64,000 bases of DNA from Metabacillus idriensis (GTDB taxonomy: Bacteria; Bacillota; Bacilli; Bacillales; Bacillaceae): assembly GCF_009674765.1 (NCBI RefSeq), contig NZ_WKKF01000001.1, positions 1,302,001 through 1,366,000 of the forward strand, written 5' to 3'. Positions 8,813 to 17,584 of this stretch are shown here, piece by piece. The first letter of the stretch is position 1. Each line of letters starts with the position of its first letter. Below the pieces are notes generated by a model that saw nothing but the letters and a program-made list of their open reading frames with translations, made no database searches and was not told the DNA's origin. The position numbers and the translations under genes are program-made.

Positions 8813-9353
8813 TGTCCGAAATCGCCTGGTTATCGTCATCGGCGGCGGAAAAATTGCATATAGAAGACTTTCTGTATTTTTAAAGCAGGGTGCCAAAATA
8901 AAGGTGATCAGCCCGCACGTGATCGAAGAAATCAGCCTCCTCCACGCTCAATCACAAATTGAGTGGAAGCAAAAAGAAGCAGATATAGATGATTTACAAG
9001 AAGCATTCATAATTGTTGCTGCAACTGACAGCAAAGAAGTGAATGCCTGGGCGGCAAGGGAGGCGGGCGAACATCAGCTTGTCAACCTTGCCGGTGAGTC
9101 AGAGCTTGGCAATGTTCAAGTTCCTTCTTTTCATCAGCGTGGAAGATTGACACTTGCTGTGTCCACCGGCGGCGCAAGTCCGACTCTCGCCAAAAATTTA
9201 TCGAAGCAATTTATTGATCAGTTTGATGATGCGTTTTTTGATCTCTTAGAAGAACTCTTTAAAGAACGGGAAAAAATAAAAGCTGCCGATCTTAGTCAGG
9301 ATGAAAAGAAAAGACTATTAATTCAGCTTGCAAAAAAAAGCATGGACTCATAA
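8793..9353 (+). CDS. sirC: Precorrin-2 dehydrogenase
   Basis: This 186-residue NAD-dependent enzyme oxidises precorrin-2 to sirohydrochlorin. The Rossmann motif VIGGGKIAYRRL is near residue 16, and VNLAGESELGNVQVPSFHQRG and STGGASPTLAKNL are CysG-B/Met8p-type signatures. It overlaps the end of sirB by 20 bases. The ATG at 8793 follows GGAGA at proper distance and matches the family start MLPL; ATGs at 8778 and farther upstream are less likely. The stop codon lies in the loop of the terminator hairpin. Confidence 0.92.
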   Translation: MLPLMVDVRNRLVIVIGGGKIAYRRLSVFLKQGAKIKVISPHVIEEISLLHAQSQIEWKQKEADIDDLQEAFIIVAATDSKEVNAWAAREAGEHQLVNLAGESELGNVQVPSFHQRGRLTLAVSTGGASPTLAKNLSKQFIDQFDDAFFDLLEELFKEREKIKAADLSQDEKKRLLIQLAKKSMDS

Positions 9354-9371
9354 AGAGTCTATGCTTTTTTT
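9332..9371. terminator. Bidirectional terminator between sirC and rqcH
   Basis: An A run, GCATGGACTC, a short loop, GAGTCTATGC and a T run form a 10-bp hairpin flanked by A and T tracts. It serves the converging sirC and rqcH genes, and both stop codons lie in it. Confidence 0.9.
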
Positions 9372-11065
9372 AATTTTATGACCAAATCCGGATCAGGTGT
9401 CACATATACGGTTTGCTGGTTGTCATAAATGACGAAACCAGGTTTAGATCCATTTGGCTTTTTGACATGCCGTATTTTTGTGAAATCAACCGGGACAGAG
9501 CTTGATCCTTTTGCTTTACTGAAATAAGCTGCAAGACTCGCCGCCTCTAAAATCGTTTCCTCGCTTGGTTCCTGGCTTCGGATAACAACATGAGAGCCTG
9601 GTATGTCTTTTGTATGGAGCCAAATATCATCCCGTGCTGCTGTTTTGTTTGTTAAGTAATCGTTTTGCTTGTTGTTTTTTCCAACTAGAATTTCCGTGCC
9701 GTCAGTTGCCGCATATTTTTCAAGGATTATTTTTGCCGGCTTATTCTTTTTATTTCCTTTTGCTTGTTTTTTCTTTAAATAGCCGCCATCCATCAATTCT
9801 TCTCTAATCTCTTCGATGTCCTTCGGAGAAGCGGATTCAATTTGCTGAAACACGTTTTCAAAATAGAGGATTTCATTTTCAGCGAGTCTGATTTGTTCTT
9901 CAACAAAAGCAACCGATTTTTTCGCCTTGTTGTATTTTTGGAAATATGCCTGTGCATTTTCAGACGGTGTCTTTTGCGGGTTCAAGGTAATGCTGACCAT
10001 TTCTCCGTCATAATAGTTTATGACATCAGCCAATTTATCCCCGCGTTTTATTGCATACATATTAGCTGTAATCAGCTCGCCTCGAAGCTTGTATTTCTCT
10101 GCTTTTTCGGCATCCTTAAGCGTCGCTTGCAGCTTTTTGATTTTTGTTTTATTTTTCTTCAGTTCGTTTTGTACAAAACGCTCTAGATCATTGCCTTGCT
10201 GCTTCACTCTGTCACGGGCTGCTTTTCCATAGTAATAGCGGTCAAGCATCTCAGAAATCGAAGGGAAAACCTTGCTCGTCCCGTTTAAGTGAGTAAGTGG
10301 AAGAATATAGAAATATTCTTTATCACTTGTTTCAATCATAGATGCTCTGATGTCATTATTCTTGATCTCAGAAACAAGCTTTAAAAAGGATTCCGGCAGG
10401 CTAATTCTGCTGGCAAGGCCTGCCCTGAACAGGATCTCTTTTGCAAAAAGAGGAGAGATTCCGGCAAACTTCTGCATAAGCTGCTGATCTAATTTTCCTG
10501 AATTGAAATCCACTTTGCGCAAAATCGTTTCTTCTGTCGCTTCAAAGGGATTCAGTTTATTCTGCTCAGGAGGCAGAACATATTCCTGTCCCGGCATAAT
10601 TGTGCGGTGACGATTAACAGCAGGTGAGATGTGCTTAATGCTGTCAAGAATCATATTCCGATCACGGTCGATTAGAATAATGTTGCTGTGTCTGCCCATT
10701 ATTTCAATAATCAGGCGCTTATAAGTAACGTCGCCGATTTCATTTCTGCCTTTCACATCAATATACAGAATCCGTTCTAATTCGATTTGTCCGATTCTTT
10801 CTATGACTCCGCCTTCGAGATGCTTTCTGAGCAGCATGCAGAACATTGGAGGTTCACTCGGATTTTCATAGCTTTCCGTTGTTAAGTGAATTCTTGCATA
10901 GCTTGGATGGGCTGACAGCAGGAGACGGTGATTGCCCCCATTTGCCCGGATGATAAAAATCAGTTCATTTTTATACGGCTGATGGATCTTTGAAATTCTT
11001 CCATTTGCCAGTTCTTTTTTCAATTCTTCTGTTATCGCATATGTAAACATGCCATCAAATGACAT
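9359..11065 (-). CDS. rqcH: Ribosome quality control factor RqcH (NEMF/Rqc2 homolog)
   Basis: This 568-residue protein has the NFACT order: an N-terminal domain ([15 protein letters not shown]..., residues 1-250), a long coiled coil (about 270-430, rich in K, E and Q) and a C-terminal NFACT-R region with [18 protein letters not shown]. RqcH binds stalled 60S-type large subunits carrying peptidyl-tRNA and recruits alanyl-tRNA to add alanine tails for degradation. It was formerly annotated as a fibronectin-binding protein (YloA). The ATG at 11065 has AAAGGGTG upstream; a GTG nine bases earlier has none. Confidence 0.93.
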   Translation of the reverse strand: MSFDGMFTYAITEELKKELANGRISKIHQPYKNELIFIIRANGGNHRLLLSAHPSYARIHLTTESYENPSEPPMFCMLLRKHLEGGVIERIGQIELERILYIDVKGRNEIGDVTYKRLIIEIMGRHSNIILIDRDRNMILDSIKHISPAVNRHRTIMPGQEYVLPPEQNKLNPFEATEETILRKVDFNSGKLDQQLMQKFAGISPLFAKEILFRAGLASRISLPESFLKLVSEIKNNDIRASMIETSDKEYFYILPLTHLNGTSKVFPSISEMLDRYYYGKAARDRVKQQGNDLERFVQNELKKNKTKIKKLQATLKDAEKAEKYKLRGELITANMYAIKRGDKLADVINYYDGEMVSITLNPQKTPSENAQAYFQKYNKAKKSVAFVEEQIRLAENEILYFENVFQQIESASPKDIEEIREELMDGGYLKKKQAKGNKKNKPAKIILEKYAATDGTEILVGKNNKQNDYLTNKTAARDDIWLHTKDIPGSHVVIRSQEPSEETILEAASLAAYFSKAKGSSSVPVDFTKIRHVKKPNGSKPGFVIYDNQQTVYVTPDPDLVIKLKKA

Positions 11066-11208
11066 CGCAAGCACCCTTTTCTATAGGTAAGTTGGATCAA
11101 ATCTCCACATTCAAATTATTATAGCATTTTTTTGGACAGGGCTGAATAAATTGACATTATAAGAGATTGTCCAACTATTCCACGTATTGAGAGGTGTAAA
11201 AAAAATTC

Positions 11209-13884
11209 ATGAAATGGCATGAAATTGGACCGGAAGAAGTTCTTCAGTCAATTAATACAAGCAGAGAAAACGGATTAACGGAAAAAGATGTTCAAAAAAG
11301 AGTGAAGCATCACGGTTTCAATGAACTTAAGGAAGCTGAAAAACCTTCAGCATTTTTATTATTTTTGGAGCAGTTTAAAGATTTTATGGTGCTGGTTTTG
11401 CTGGCGGCAACACTGATTTCGGGTTTGCTTGGCGAATATATTGATGCCATTGCCATCATTGCCATTGTTTTAATTAATGGCATACTTGGTTTTTTTCAGG
11501 AGCGGCGTGCGGAAAAATCACTTGAAGCACTAAAAGAGATGTCAGCGCCTCAAGTTCAGGCACTTAGAGAAGGCGAATGGACAAGGATTCAATCGAAGGA
11601 TCTTGTTCCCGGAGATATTGTGAAATTTACAAGCGGGGACAGAATTGGTGCAGATCTCCGCTTGATTGAAGCAAAAAGCCTGGAAATAGAGGAATCTGCT
11701 TTAACGGGTGAGTCACTTCCTGTATCTAAATTTACGAATGCTCTGTCAGACGGTCATGCGGGTATTGGGGATTTAACCAATATGGCCTTCATGGGAACTT
11801 TGGTCACTCGGGGCAATGGGGTTGGAGTTGTTGTTGCAACGGGCATGAATACGGCGATGGGACAGATCGCCGACTTGCTTCAGTCTGCTGAAACGATGGA
11901 AACACCGCTTCAGAGAAGACTTGAACAGCTCGGAAAAATCTTAATTGTAGTTGCTCTTGCGTTAACTTTTTTAGTAGTGGCAGTCGGAGTTATTCAAGGG
12001 CACGAGCTCTACGATATGTTCCTTGCAGGTGTATCTCTTGCTGTAGCTGCGATTCCAGAAGGACTTCCGGCCATCGTAACGGTTGCTTTGTCACTAGGTG
12101 TACAAAGAATGATCAAGCAAAGATCGATTGTCAGAAAGCTGCCTGCTGTAGAAACGCTTGGCTGTGCATCCGTCATTTGTTCAGATAAAACTGGAACGAT
12201 GACACAAAACAAGATGACCGTTACGCATATATGGTCCGGCGGACGCACTTGGCAGCTCAGCGGAACAGGTTATCAGCCAAAAGGCGAATTCTTCGCCAAT
12301 GAACAAAAGGTATTAGTAAAGGACAATAAATCCCTTCAGCAAATTCTTACATTTGGCATGCTTTGCAATACGGCAAACATTTATGAGAAAGATGATGACT
12401 ACATTCTGGACGGAGATCCGACGGAAGGGGCGCTTGTTGTAGCTGCGATGAAAGCAGGGCTTTCAAGAGAAGCGCTTTCCAAGCAGTTTAAAATCATCGA
12501 GGAATTTCCATTTGACTCCATCCGGAAAATGATGAGCGTCATCATCGAGGATAAAAACGGCAAGCGCTTTGTTATTACAAAAGGTGCGCCTGATATTCTT
12601 CTTCAGAAATTAGATTTTGTGCTGTGGGACGAAAAACAGCACTATATATCTTCTAAATACGAAACGAAAATAAATGAAGCAATCGACAATCTGGCATCAC
12701 AAGCACTAAGGACGATTGCGGTAGCCTTTAAGCCTGTCTCTGCTCAGACCATTTATCATCAGCATGAAGCTGAAAAGAATTTGGTTTTCCTGGGACTTCA
12801 GGGAATGATCGATCCGCCGCGTCCTGAAGTGAAACAAGCAGTGAAAGAATGCAGGCAGGCCGGAATAAAAACGGTGATGATCACAGGTGACCATGTCAAT
12901 ACGGCAAGAGCCATTGCCAAACAGCTCGACCTCCTTCCGCCAAATGGAAAAGTAATAGATGGGGCAGCTCTTTCGGCCATGCCAAATGAAGAGCTTGTGC
13001 AGATTGTAGACGATATTTATGTGTTTGCAAGGGTATCGCCTGAACACAAGCTGAAAATTGTTAAAGCGCTTCAAAGCAGAGGGCATATCGTTGCGATGAC
13101 TGGGGACGGAGTAAACGATGCACCTGCTATTAAAGCTGCTGATATTGGCATTTCAATGGGGATTACAGGAACAGATGTGGCAAAGGAAGCATCTGCCCTT
13201 GTTTTAGTGGATGATAATTTTGCCACGATCAAGCTTGCTATTAAAGAAGGCCGGAATATCTATGAGAACATAAGGAAGTTTATCCGATATTTGCTTGCTT
13301 CGAACGTCGGCGAAATTCTGGTTATGCTTTTTGCCATGCTGCTCGCGCTTCCGCTGCCCCTTGTTCCAATCCAGATTCTGTGGGTCAACCTTGTGACAGA
13401 TGGTCTGCCTGCGATGGCTCTCGGCTTAGATCAGCCAGAGGGAGATTTAATGCAGAGAAAACCGCGGCATCATAAGGAAGGGGTATTTGCACGGGGTCTT
13501 GGCTGGAAAGTCATTTCTAGGGGATTCCTGATTGGAATTGTGACCCTGGCTGCGTTTATGATTGTCTATCACCGTGATCCTGAGAATTTGATTTATGCCC
13601 AGACCATTGCGTTTGCAACATTGGTTATGGCTCAGTTGATTCATGTGTTTGACTGCAGAAGCGAAAGGTCTGTGTTTTTGAGAAATCCGTTTGAGAATAT
13701 CTACCTTGTTGGCGCGGTTATATCATCTGTGCTGCTGATGCTTGCTGTGATCTACTATGCCCCGATGCAGCCGATCTTCCATACAGTGCCAATCATGGCA
13801 AGAGACTGGCTCTTGGTGCTTGGGTTATCAGCCATTCCAACTTTTTTGCTGGCAGGATCACTTTTGACAAGAAAAAAAAGTTAA
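11209..13884 (+). CDS. yloB: P-type cation (Ca2+) ATPase
   Basis: This 891-residue type IIA P-type ATPase has an N-terminal cation-ATPase domain, the TGES motif (LTGESLPVSK), the ion-site helix with AAIPEGLPAIVTVAL, the phosphorylation motif SDKTGTMTQN with Asp326, the nucleotide domain KGAPD, and the hinge MTGDGVNDAPAIKAADIG, followed by about six C-terminal membrane helices. It is closest to the B. subtilis YloB calcium pump linked to spore calcium. The start follows GAGAGGTG. It is flanked by its own terminator and is likely transcribed alone. Confidence 0.93.
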   Translation: MKWHEIGPEEVLQSINTSRENGLTEKDVQKRVKHHGFNELKEAEKPSAFLLFLEQFKDFMVLVLLAATLISGLLGEYIDAIAIIAIVLINGILGFFQERRAEKSLEALKEMSAPQVQALREGEWTRIQSKDLVPGDIVKFTSGDRIGADLRLIEAKSLEIEESALTGESLPVSKFTNALSDGHAGIGDLTNMAFMGTLVTRGNGVGVVVATGMNTAMGQIADLLQSAETMETPLQRRLEQLGKILIVVALALTFLVVAVGVIQGHELYDMFLAGVSLAVAAIPEGLPAIVTVALSLGVQRMIKQRSIVRKLPAVETLGCASVICSDKTGTMTQNKMTVTHIWSGGRTWQLSGTGYQPKGEFFANEQKVLVKDNKSLQQILTFGMLCNTANIYEKDDDYILDGDPTEGALVVAAMKAGLSREALSKQFKIIEEFPFDSIRKMMSVIIEDKNGKRFVITKGAPDILLQKLDFVLWDEKQHYISSKYETKINEAIDNLASQALRTIAVAFKPVSAQTIYHQHEAEKNLVFLGLQGMIDPPRPEVKQAVKECRQAGIKTVMITGDHVNTARAIAKQLDLLPPNGKVIDGAALSAMPNEELVQIVDDIYVFARVSPEHKLKIVKALQSRGHIVAMTGDGVNDAPAIKAADIGISMGITGTDVAKEASALVLVDDNFATIKLAIKEGRNIYENIRKFIRYLLASNVGEILVMLFAMLLALPLPLVPIQILWVNLVTDGLPAMALGLDQPEGDLMQRKPRHHKEGVFARGLGWKVISRGFLIGIVTLAAFMIVYHRDPENLIYAQTIAFATLVMAQLIHVFDCRSERSVFLRNPFENIYLVGAVISSVLLMLAVIYYAPMQPIFHTVPIMARDWLLVLGLSAIPTFLLAGSLLTRKKS

Positions 13885-13900
13885 AATATGCTATAATTCG

Positions 13901-13934
13901 AAAGGTAATAGCTCAGTCTATTACCTTTTCTTTT
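13901..13934 (+). terminator. Intrinsic terminator after the calcium ATPase gene
   Basis: AAAGGTAATAG and CTATTACCTTTT form an 11-bp hairpin around CTCAGT and run into a T-rich tract. A MITE-like repeat begins seven bases later. Confidence 0.9.
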
Positions 13935-13940
13935 GTTAGA

Positions 13941-14158
13941 AGCTCTTTTCGTAAATATTGTTGTTAATGAACTAAATGTTTAAAACCTTAAGTGTATTGT
14001 AGCGGATAAACTTGACTCCTGCGGGAATTAGAGCAAAATGGGAGACCCCACAGGCAACGCCGAGGAGGCTCCCATGCTCCCCGCGGAAAGCAAGTTCCTC
14101 TCGCTGCAAGGAACGGACAACATTTATCATGAAAAACAGCAATCTATGCGAAAACAGC
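13941..14158 (+). repeat. MITE-like dispersed repeat, copy A
   Basis: This 218-base element fills most of the 336-base gap between the calcium ATPase gene and yloC. Its ends, AGCTCTTTTCGTAAATATTG and the inverse of CAATCTATGCGAAAACAGC, are imperfect terminal inverted repeats. The G+C-rich core holds ACTCCTGCGGG, GGGAG (14040-14044) pairing with CTCCC (14069-14073), and CAAGTTCCT. Copies B (28263) and C (40567) share the whole layout in the same orientation. Flanking direct repeats are weak here (CTTTTG at 13930 and 14159). No transposase gene is present. Confidence 0.85.
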
Positions 14159-14220
14159 CTTTTGGAACTGAATCAAAGAGCATTTCTTATGATTTGATCA
14201 AAGAATTGGATGTGAAATAT

Positions 14221-15096
14221 ATGGTTTGCAGCATGACAGGATACGGACGTTCATCAATTGGGAATGATAAATTGACCATTACAGCCGAAATGAAATCGGT
14301 TAATCACCGTTTTTTTGAAATTAACGTAAGAATGCCTAGACAATTGATGTCCATAGAGGATAAAATCAAAAAAGTGATCTCTTCTATCATTAATAGAGGA
14401 CGCGTGGAAGTATACATAACAATTGAAGGCGAATCATTGGCAGACCGGTTTATCGAAGTTGATTGGAATTTGCTTGATCAATATGTTCAGGCGGCTGCTT
14501 CGATGCAAAGCCGGTATGATTTACATAATGGATTGCAGCTGACAGATCTCCTTAAGCTGGATTATGTTATTGCAGTTGGAGAACAGGCAAAAGGGAATGA
14601 AGAAATTCATTCTATGATCTTTGCGGCTGTGCAGGATGCAGCAGAAAAGCTGAAAGATATGAGAATGGCAGAAGGTGCACATCTAAAAAACGATTTGCAC
14701 AAGCAGCTGGCATTTTTGGAATCTTATGTATCTGATATTGAGAAATATGCACCCCAGGTCGTAATCCGCTACAAACAAAGGCTGGAAAAAAAGATGGCTG
14801 AGCTCTCCGAGGGCACAATTGATGAAAGCCGATTGGTAACAGAGGCTGCCCTTTTTGCTGACAGAGCGGATATTGCAGAAGAGATTACGAGAATCAGAAG
14901 TCATCTCTCACAATTCCGTGAAACGATGCAAAAAGAAGAATCAATTGGAAGAAAATTAGATTTTCTTGTTCAGGAGCTGAATAGAGAAGCGAATACGATC
15001 GGTTCTAAAGCAAATGATAAAGATATATCCAAATGTTCAGTAGAACTGAAAAGCGTCATAGAAAGATTAAAAGAGCAAGTTCAAAATATTGAATAA
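14221..15096 (+). CDS. yloC: YicC/YloC family endoribonuclease
   Basis: This 291-residue protein begins MVCSMTGYGRSS and has the YicC signature EMKSVNHRFFEINVRMPRQ, a central helical part and the conserved C-terminal GRKLDFLVQELNREANTIGSKAND. Family members are metal-dependent endoribonucleases that act on small RNAs in E. coli and B. subtilis. The start at 14221 matches the family start; an in-frame open stretch reaches back to 14038 only because the repeat element upstream happens to lack stops in that frame. It leads remA, gmk and rpoZ. Confidence 0.92.
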   Translation: MVCSMTGYGRSSIGNDKLTITAEMKSVNHRFFEINVRMPRQLMSIEDKIKKVISSIINRGRVEVYITIEGESLADRFIEVDWNLLDQYVQAAASMQSRYDLHNGLQLTDLLKLDYVIAVGEQAKGNEEIHSMIFAAVQDAAEKLKDMRMAEGAHLKNDLHKQLAFLESYVSDIEKYAPQVVIRYKQRLEKKMAELSEGTIDESRLVTEAALFADRADIAEEITRIRSHLSQFRETMQKEESIGRKLDFLVQELNREANTIGSKANDKDISKCSVELKSVIERLKEQVQNIE

Positions 15097-15170
15097 TTAG
15101 CAGTTAAATCGTTTATAATGGGCCATTTAGGGCAAAAATAGTTTTGTCGTTTACTAGGGGGAGCGAACAG

Positions 15171-16063
<893 letters not shown>

Positions 16064-16068
16064 ATAAT

Positions 16069-16266
16069 ATGTTATATCCATCTATTGATAAACTCATGAA
16101 TAAGCTTGATTCAAAATATACACTCGTAACAGTGGCGGCAAGACGCGCACGGGAAATGCAGGAAAATCACGACCAGCAAATCGTGAAGCCTGTCTCTCAT
16201 AAATATGTCGGCAAAGCACTTGAAGAAATTAATTCAGGCTTGCTGGATTATGAAAAACAAGACTAA
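16069..16266 (+). CDS. rpoZ: RNA polymerase omega subunit
   Basis: This 65-residue protein begins [20 protein letters not shown] and carries the omega signature [11 protein letters not shown] followed by [15 protein letters not shown]. It binds the beta' subunit and helps polymerase assembly. The gmk-rpoZ pairing is widely conserved. An intrinsic terminator follows 15 bases later. Confidence 0.97.
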   Translation: MLYPSIDKLMNKLDSKYTLVTVAARRAREMQENHDQQIVKPVSHKYVGKALEEINSGLLDYEKQD

Positions 16267-16281
16267 TTAAATGGCACTTTA

Positions 16282-16318
16282 AAATAACAACCTGAAACAA
16301 TATGGGTTGTTATTTTTT
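16282..16318 (+). terminator. Intrinsic terminator after rpoZ
   Basis: AAATAACAACC and GGTTGTTATTT form an 11-bp stem followed by TTTTT. It closes the yloC-remA-gmk-rpoZ unit. Downstream, at 16338-16356, an inverted repeat ATAATAG-TAG-CTATTAT overlaps a likely -10 of coaBC. Confidence 0.9.
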
Positions 16319-16378
16319 CATTCTTGATAATTCACAGCTATAATAGTAGCTATTATGACTTTGATGGGGGAATGTGAA

Positions 16379-17581
16379 ATGAAGGGGAAGAAAATTCTTC
16401 TTTGCGTAAGCGGAGGAATTGCCGTCTATAAAGCAGCAGCTTTAACAAGCAAAATCATTCAGGCTGGGGCAGAAATAAAAGTAATCATGACAAACTCAGC
16501 GCGAGAATTTGTTAACCCGCTGACATTTCAGGCTTTATCCAGAAATGACGTTTATTTTGATACATTTGACGAGAAAAATCCTGCCGTTATCTCACACATT
16601 GATCTTGCGGATTGGGCAGATCTTGTTGTTGTCGCACCTGCCACTGCAAATACGATCGGTAAATTAGCAAATGGAATTGCAGACGATATGCTGACAACGA
16701 CATTGCTTGCGACAACTGCACCTGTCTGGATTGCTCCAGCTATGAATGTTCATATGTATGACAATCCGGCCGTTCAGAAAAACATTCTGACGTTATCTCA
16801 GTATGGATATCAATATATTGAGCCGAGTGAAGGCTATTTAGCCTGCGGATATGTCGGAAAAGGAAGACTTGAAGAACCTGAGAAAATTGTCTCTTTAATA
16901 GAAGGTTTTTTTTCTGATAAGGACTTGAAGACTTTAAAAGGCAAAAACGTGATGATTACTGCGGGACCGACCCGTGAAAAAGTAGACCCAGTCCGTTATT
17001 TTACTAATCATTCCTCAGGGAAAATGGGTTATGCCATTGCAGAGGCTGCATATCAAATGGGTGCGGAAGTTACGTTGATCTCAGGCCCGGTTTCGATTGC
17101 TCCTCCTTCTGGAGTGACGGTTTTGAAGGTTGAATCAGCAGAAGAAATGCATCATGAAGTATTGAACCGCTTCAGTGAAATGGATATTGTCATTAAATCT
17201 GCGGCAGTTGCCGATTACCGGCCGCGCATCGTCTCTGATCAGAAAATGAAAAAACAGGACGGTTCATTAACGATTGAAATGGAACGGACAAAAGATATTT
17301 TAAAAGATCTGGGAGAGCGAAAAGAAAACCAGATTCTCATAGGATTCGCAGCCGAAACGGAAAATGTGGAGGAATATGCGTTAAGAAAACTCCAGAAGAA
17401 AAATCTGGATATGATAGTGGCAAACAATGTGACGCTAACCGGAGCCGGTTTCGGAACGGATACAAATATTGTGACCATATACAAAAAGAGCGGTGAAAAA
17501 ATCGAGCTTCCTGTGCTGTCTAAGCAAGAAGTTGCAAAGCAAATTTTAGGAGAAATCAGCCGTCTTGATAAAGGAGTATAA
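16379..17581 (+). CDS. coaBC: Phosphopantothenoylcysteine decarboxylase / phosphopantothenate-cysteine ligase
   Basis: This 400-residue bifunctional enzyme does two steps of coenzyme A synthesis. The N-terminal CoaC flavoprotein part (residues 1-185) has CVSGGIAVYKA, PATANTIGKLANGIADD and PAMNVHMYDNP. The C-terminal CoaB part (from about 188) has ITAGPTREKVDPVRYFTNHSSGKMG and KSAAVADYRP. The ATG at 16379 follows GGGGGAATG; an in-frame ATG at 16355 adds eight residues and is less likely. It is followed by priA after 3 bases. Confidence 0.95.
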   Translation: MKGKKILLCVSGGIAVYKAAALTSKIIQAGAEIKVIMTNSAREFVNPLTFQALSRNDVYFDTFDEKNPAVISHIDLADWADLVVVAPATANTIGKLANGIADDMLTTTLLATTAPVWIAPAMNVHMYDNPAVQKNILTLSQYGYQYIEPSEGYLACGYVGKGRLEEPEKIVSLIEGFFSDKDLKTLKGKNVMITAGPTREKVDPVRYFTNHSSGKMGYAIAEAAYQMGAEVTLISGPVSIAPPSGVTVLKVESAEEMHHEVLNRFSEMDIVIKSAAVADYRPRIVSDQKMKKQDGSLTIEMERTKDILKDLGERKENQILIGFAAETENVEEYALRKLQKKNLDMIVANNVTLTGAGFGTDTNIVTIYKKSGEKIELPVLSKQEVAKQILGEISRLDKGV

Positions 17582-17584
17582 ATC

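Noticed and set aside
12706-13086. 126-residue minus-strand frame opposite the calcium ATPase gene
   Set aside because: It is the antisense shadow of the conserved ATPase hinge region.
13864-13898. Promoter TTGACA ... TATAAT at the end of the ATPase gene
   Set aside because: The spacer is 22 bases and the terminator follows at once, so it is unlikely to be active.
14038-14220. N-terminal extension of yloC by 61 residues
   Set aside because: It is encoded by repeat copy A and following bases, has no family similarity and no ribosome binding site; the start at 14221 matches the family.
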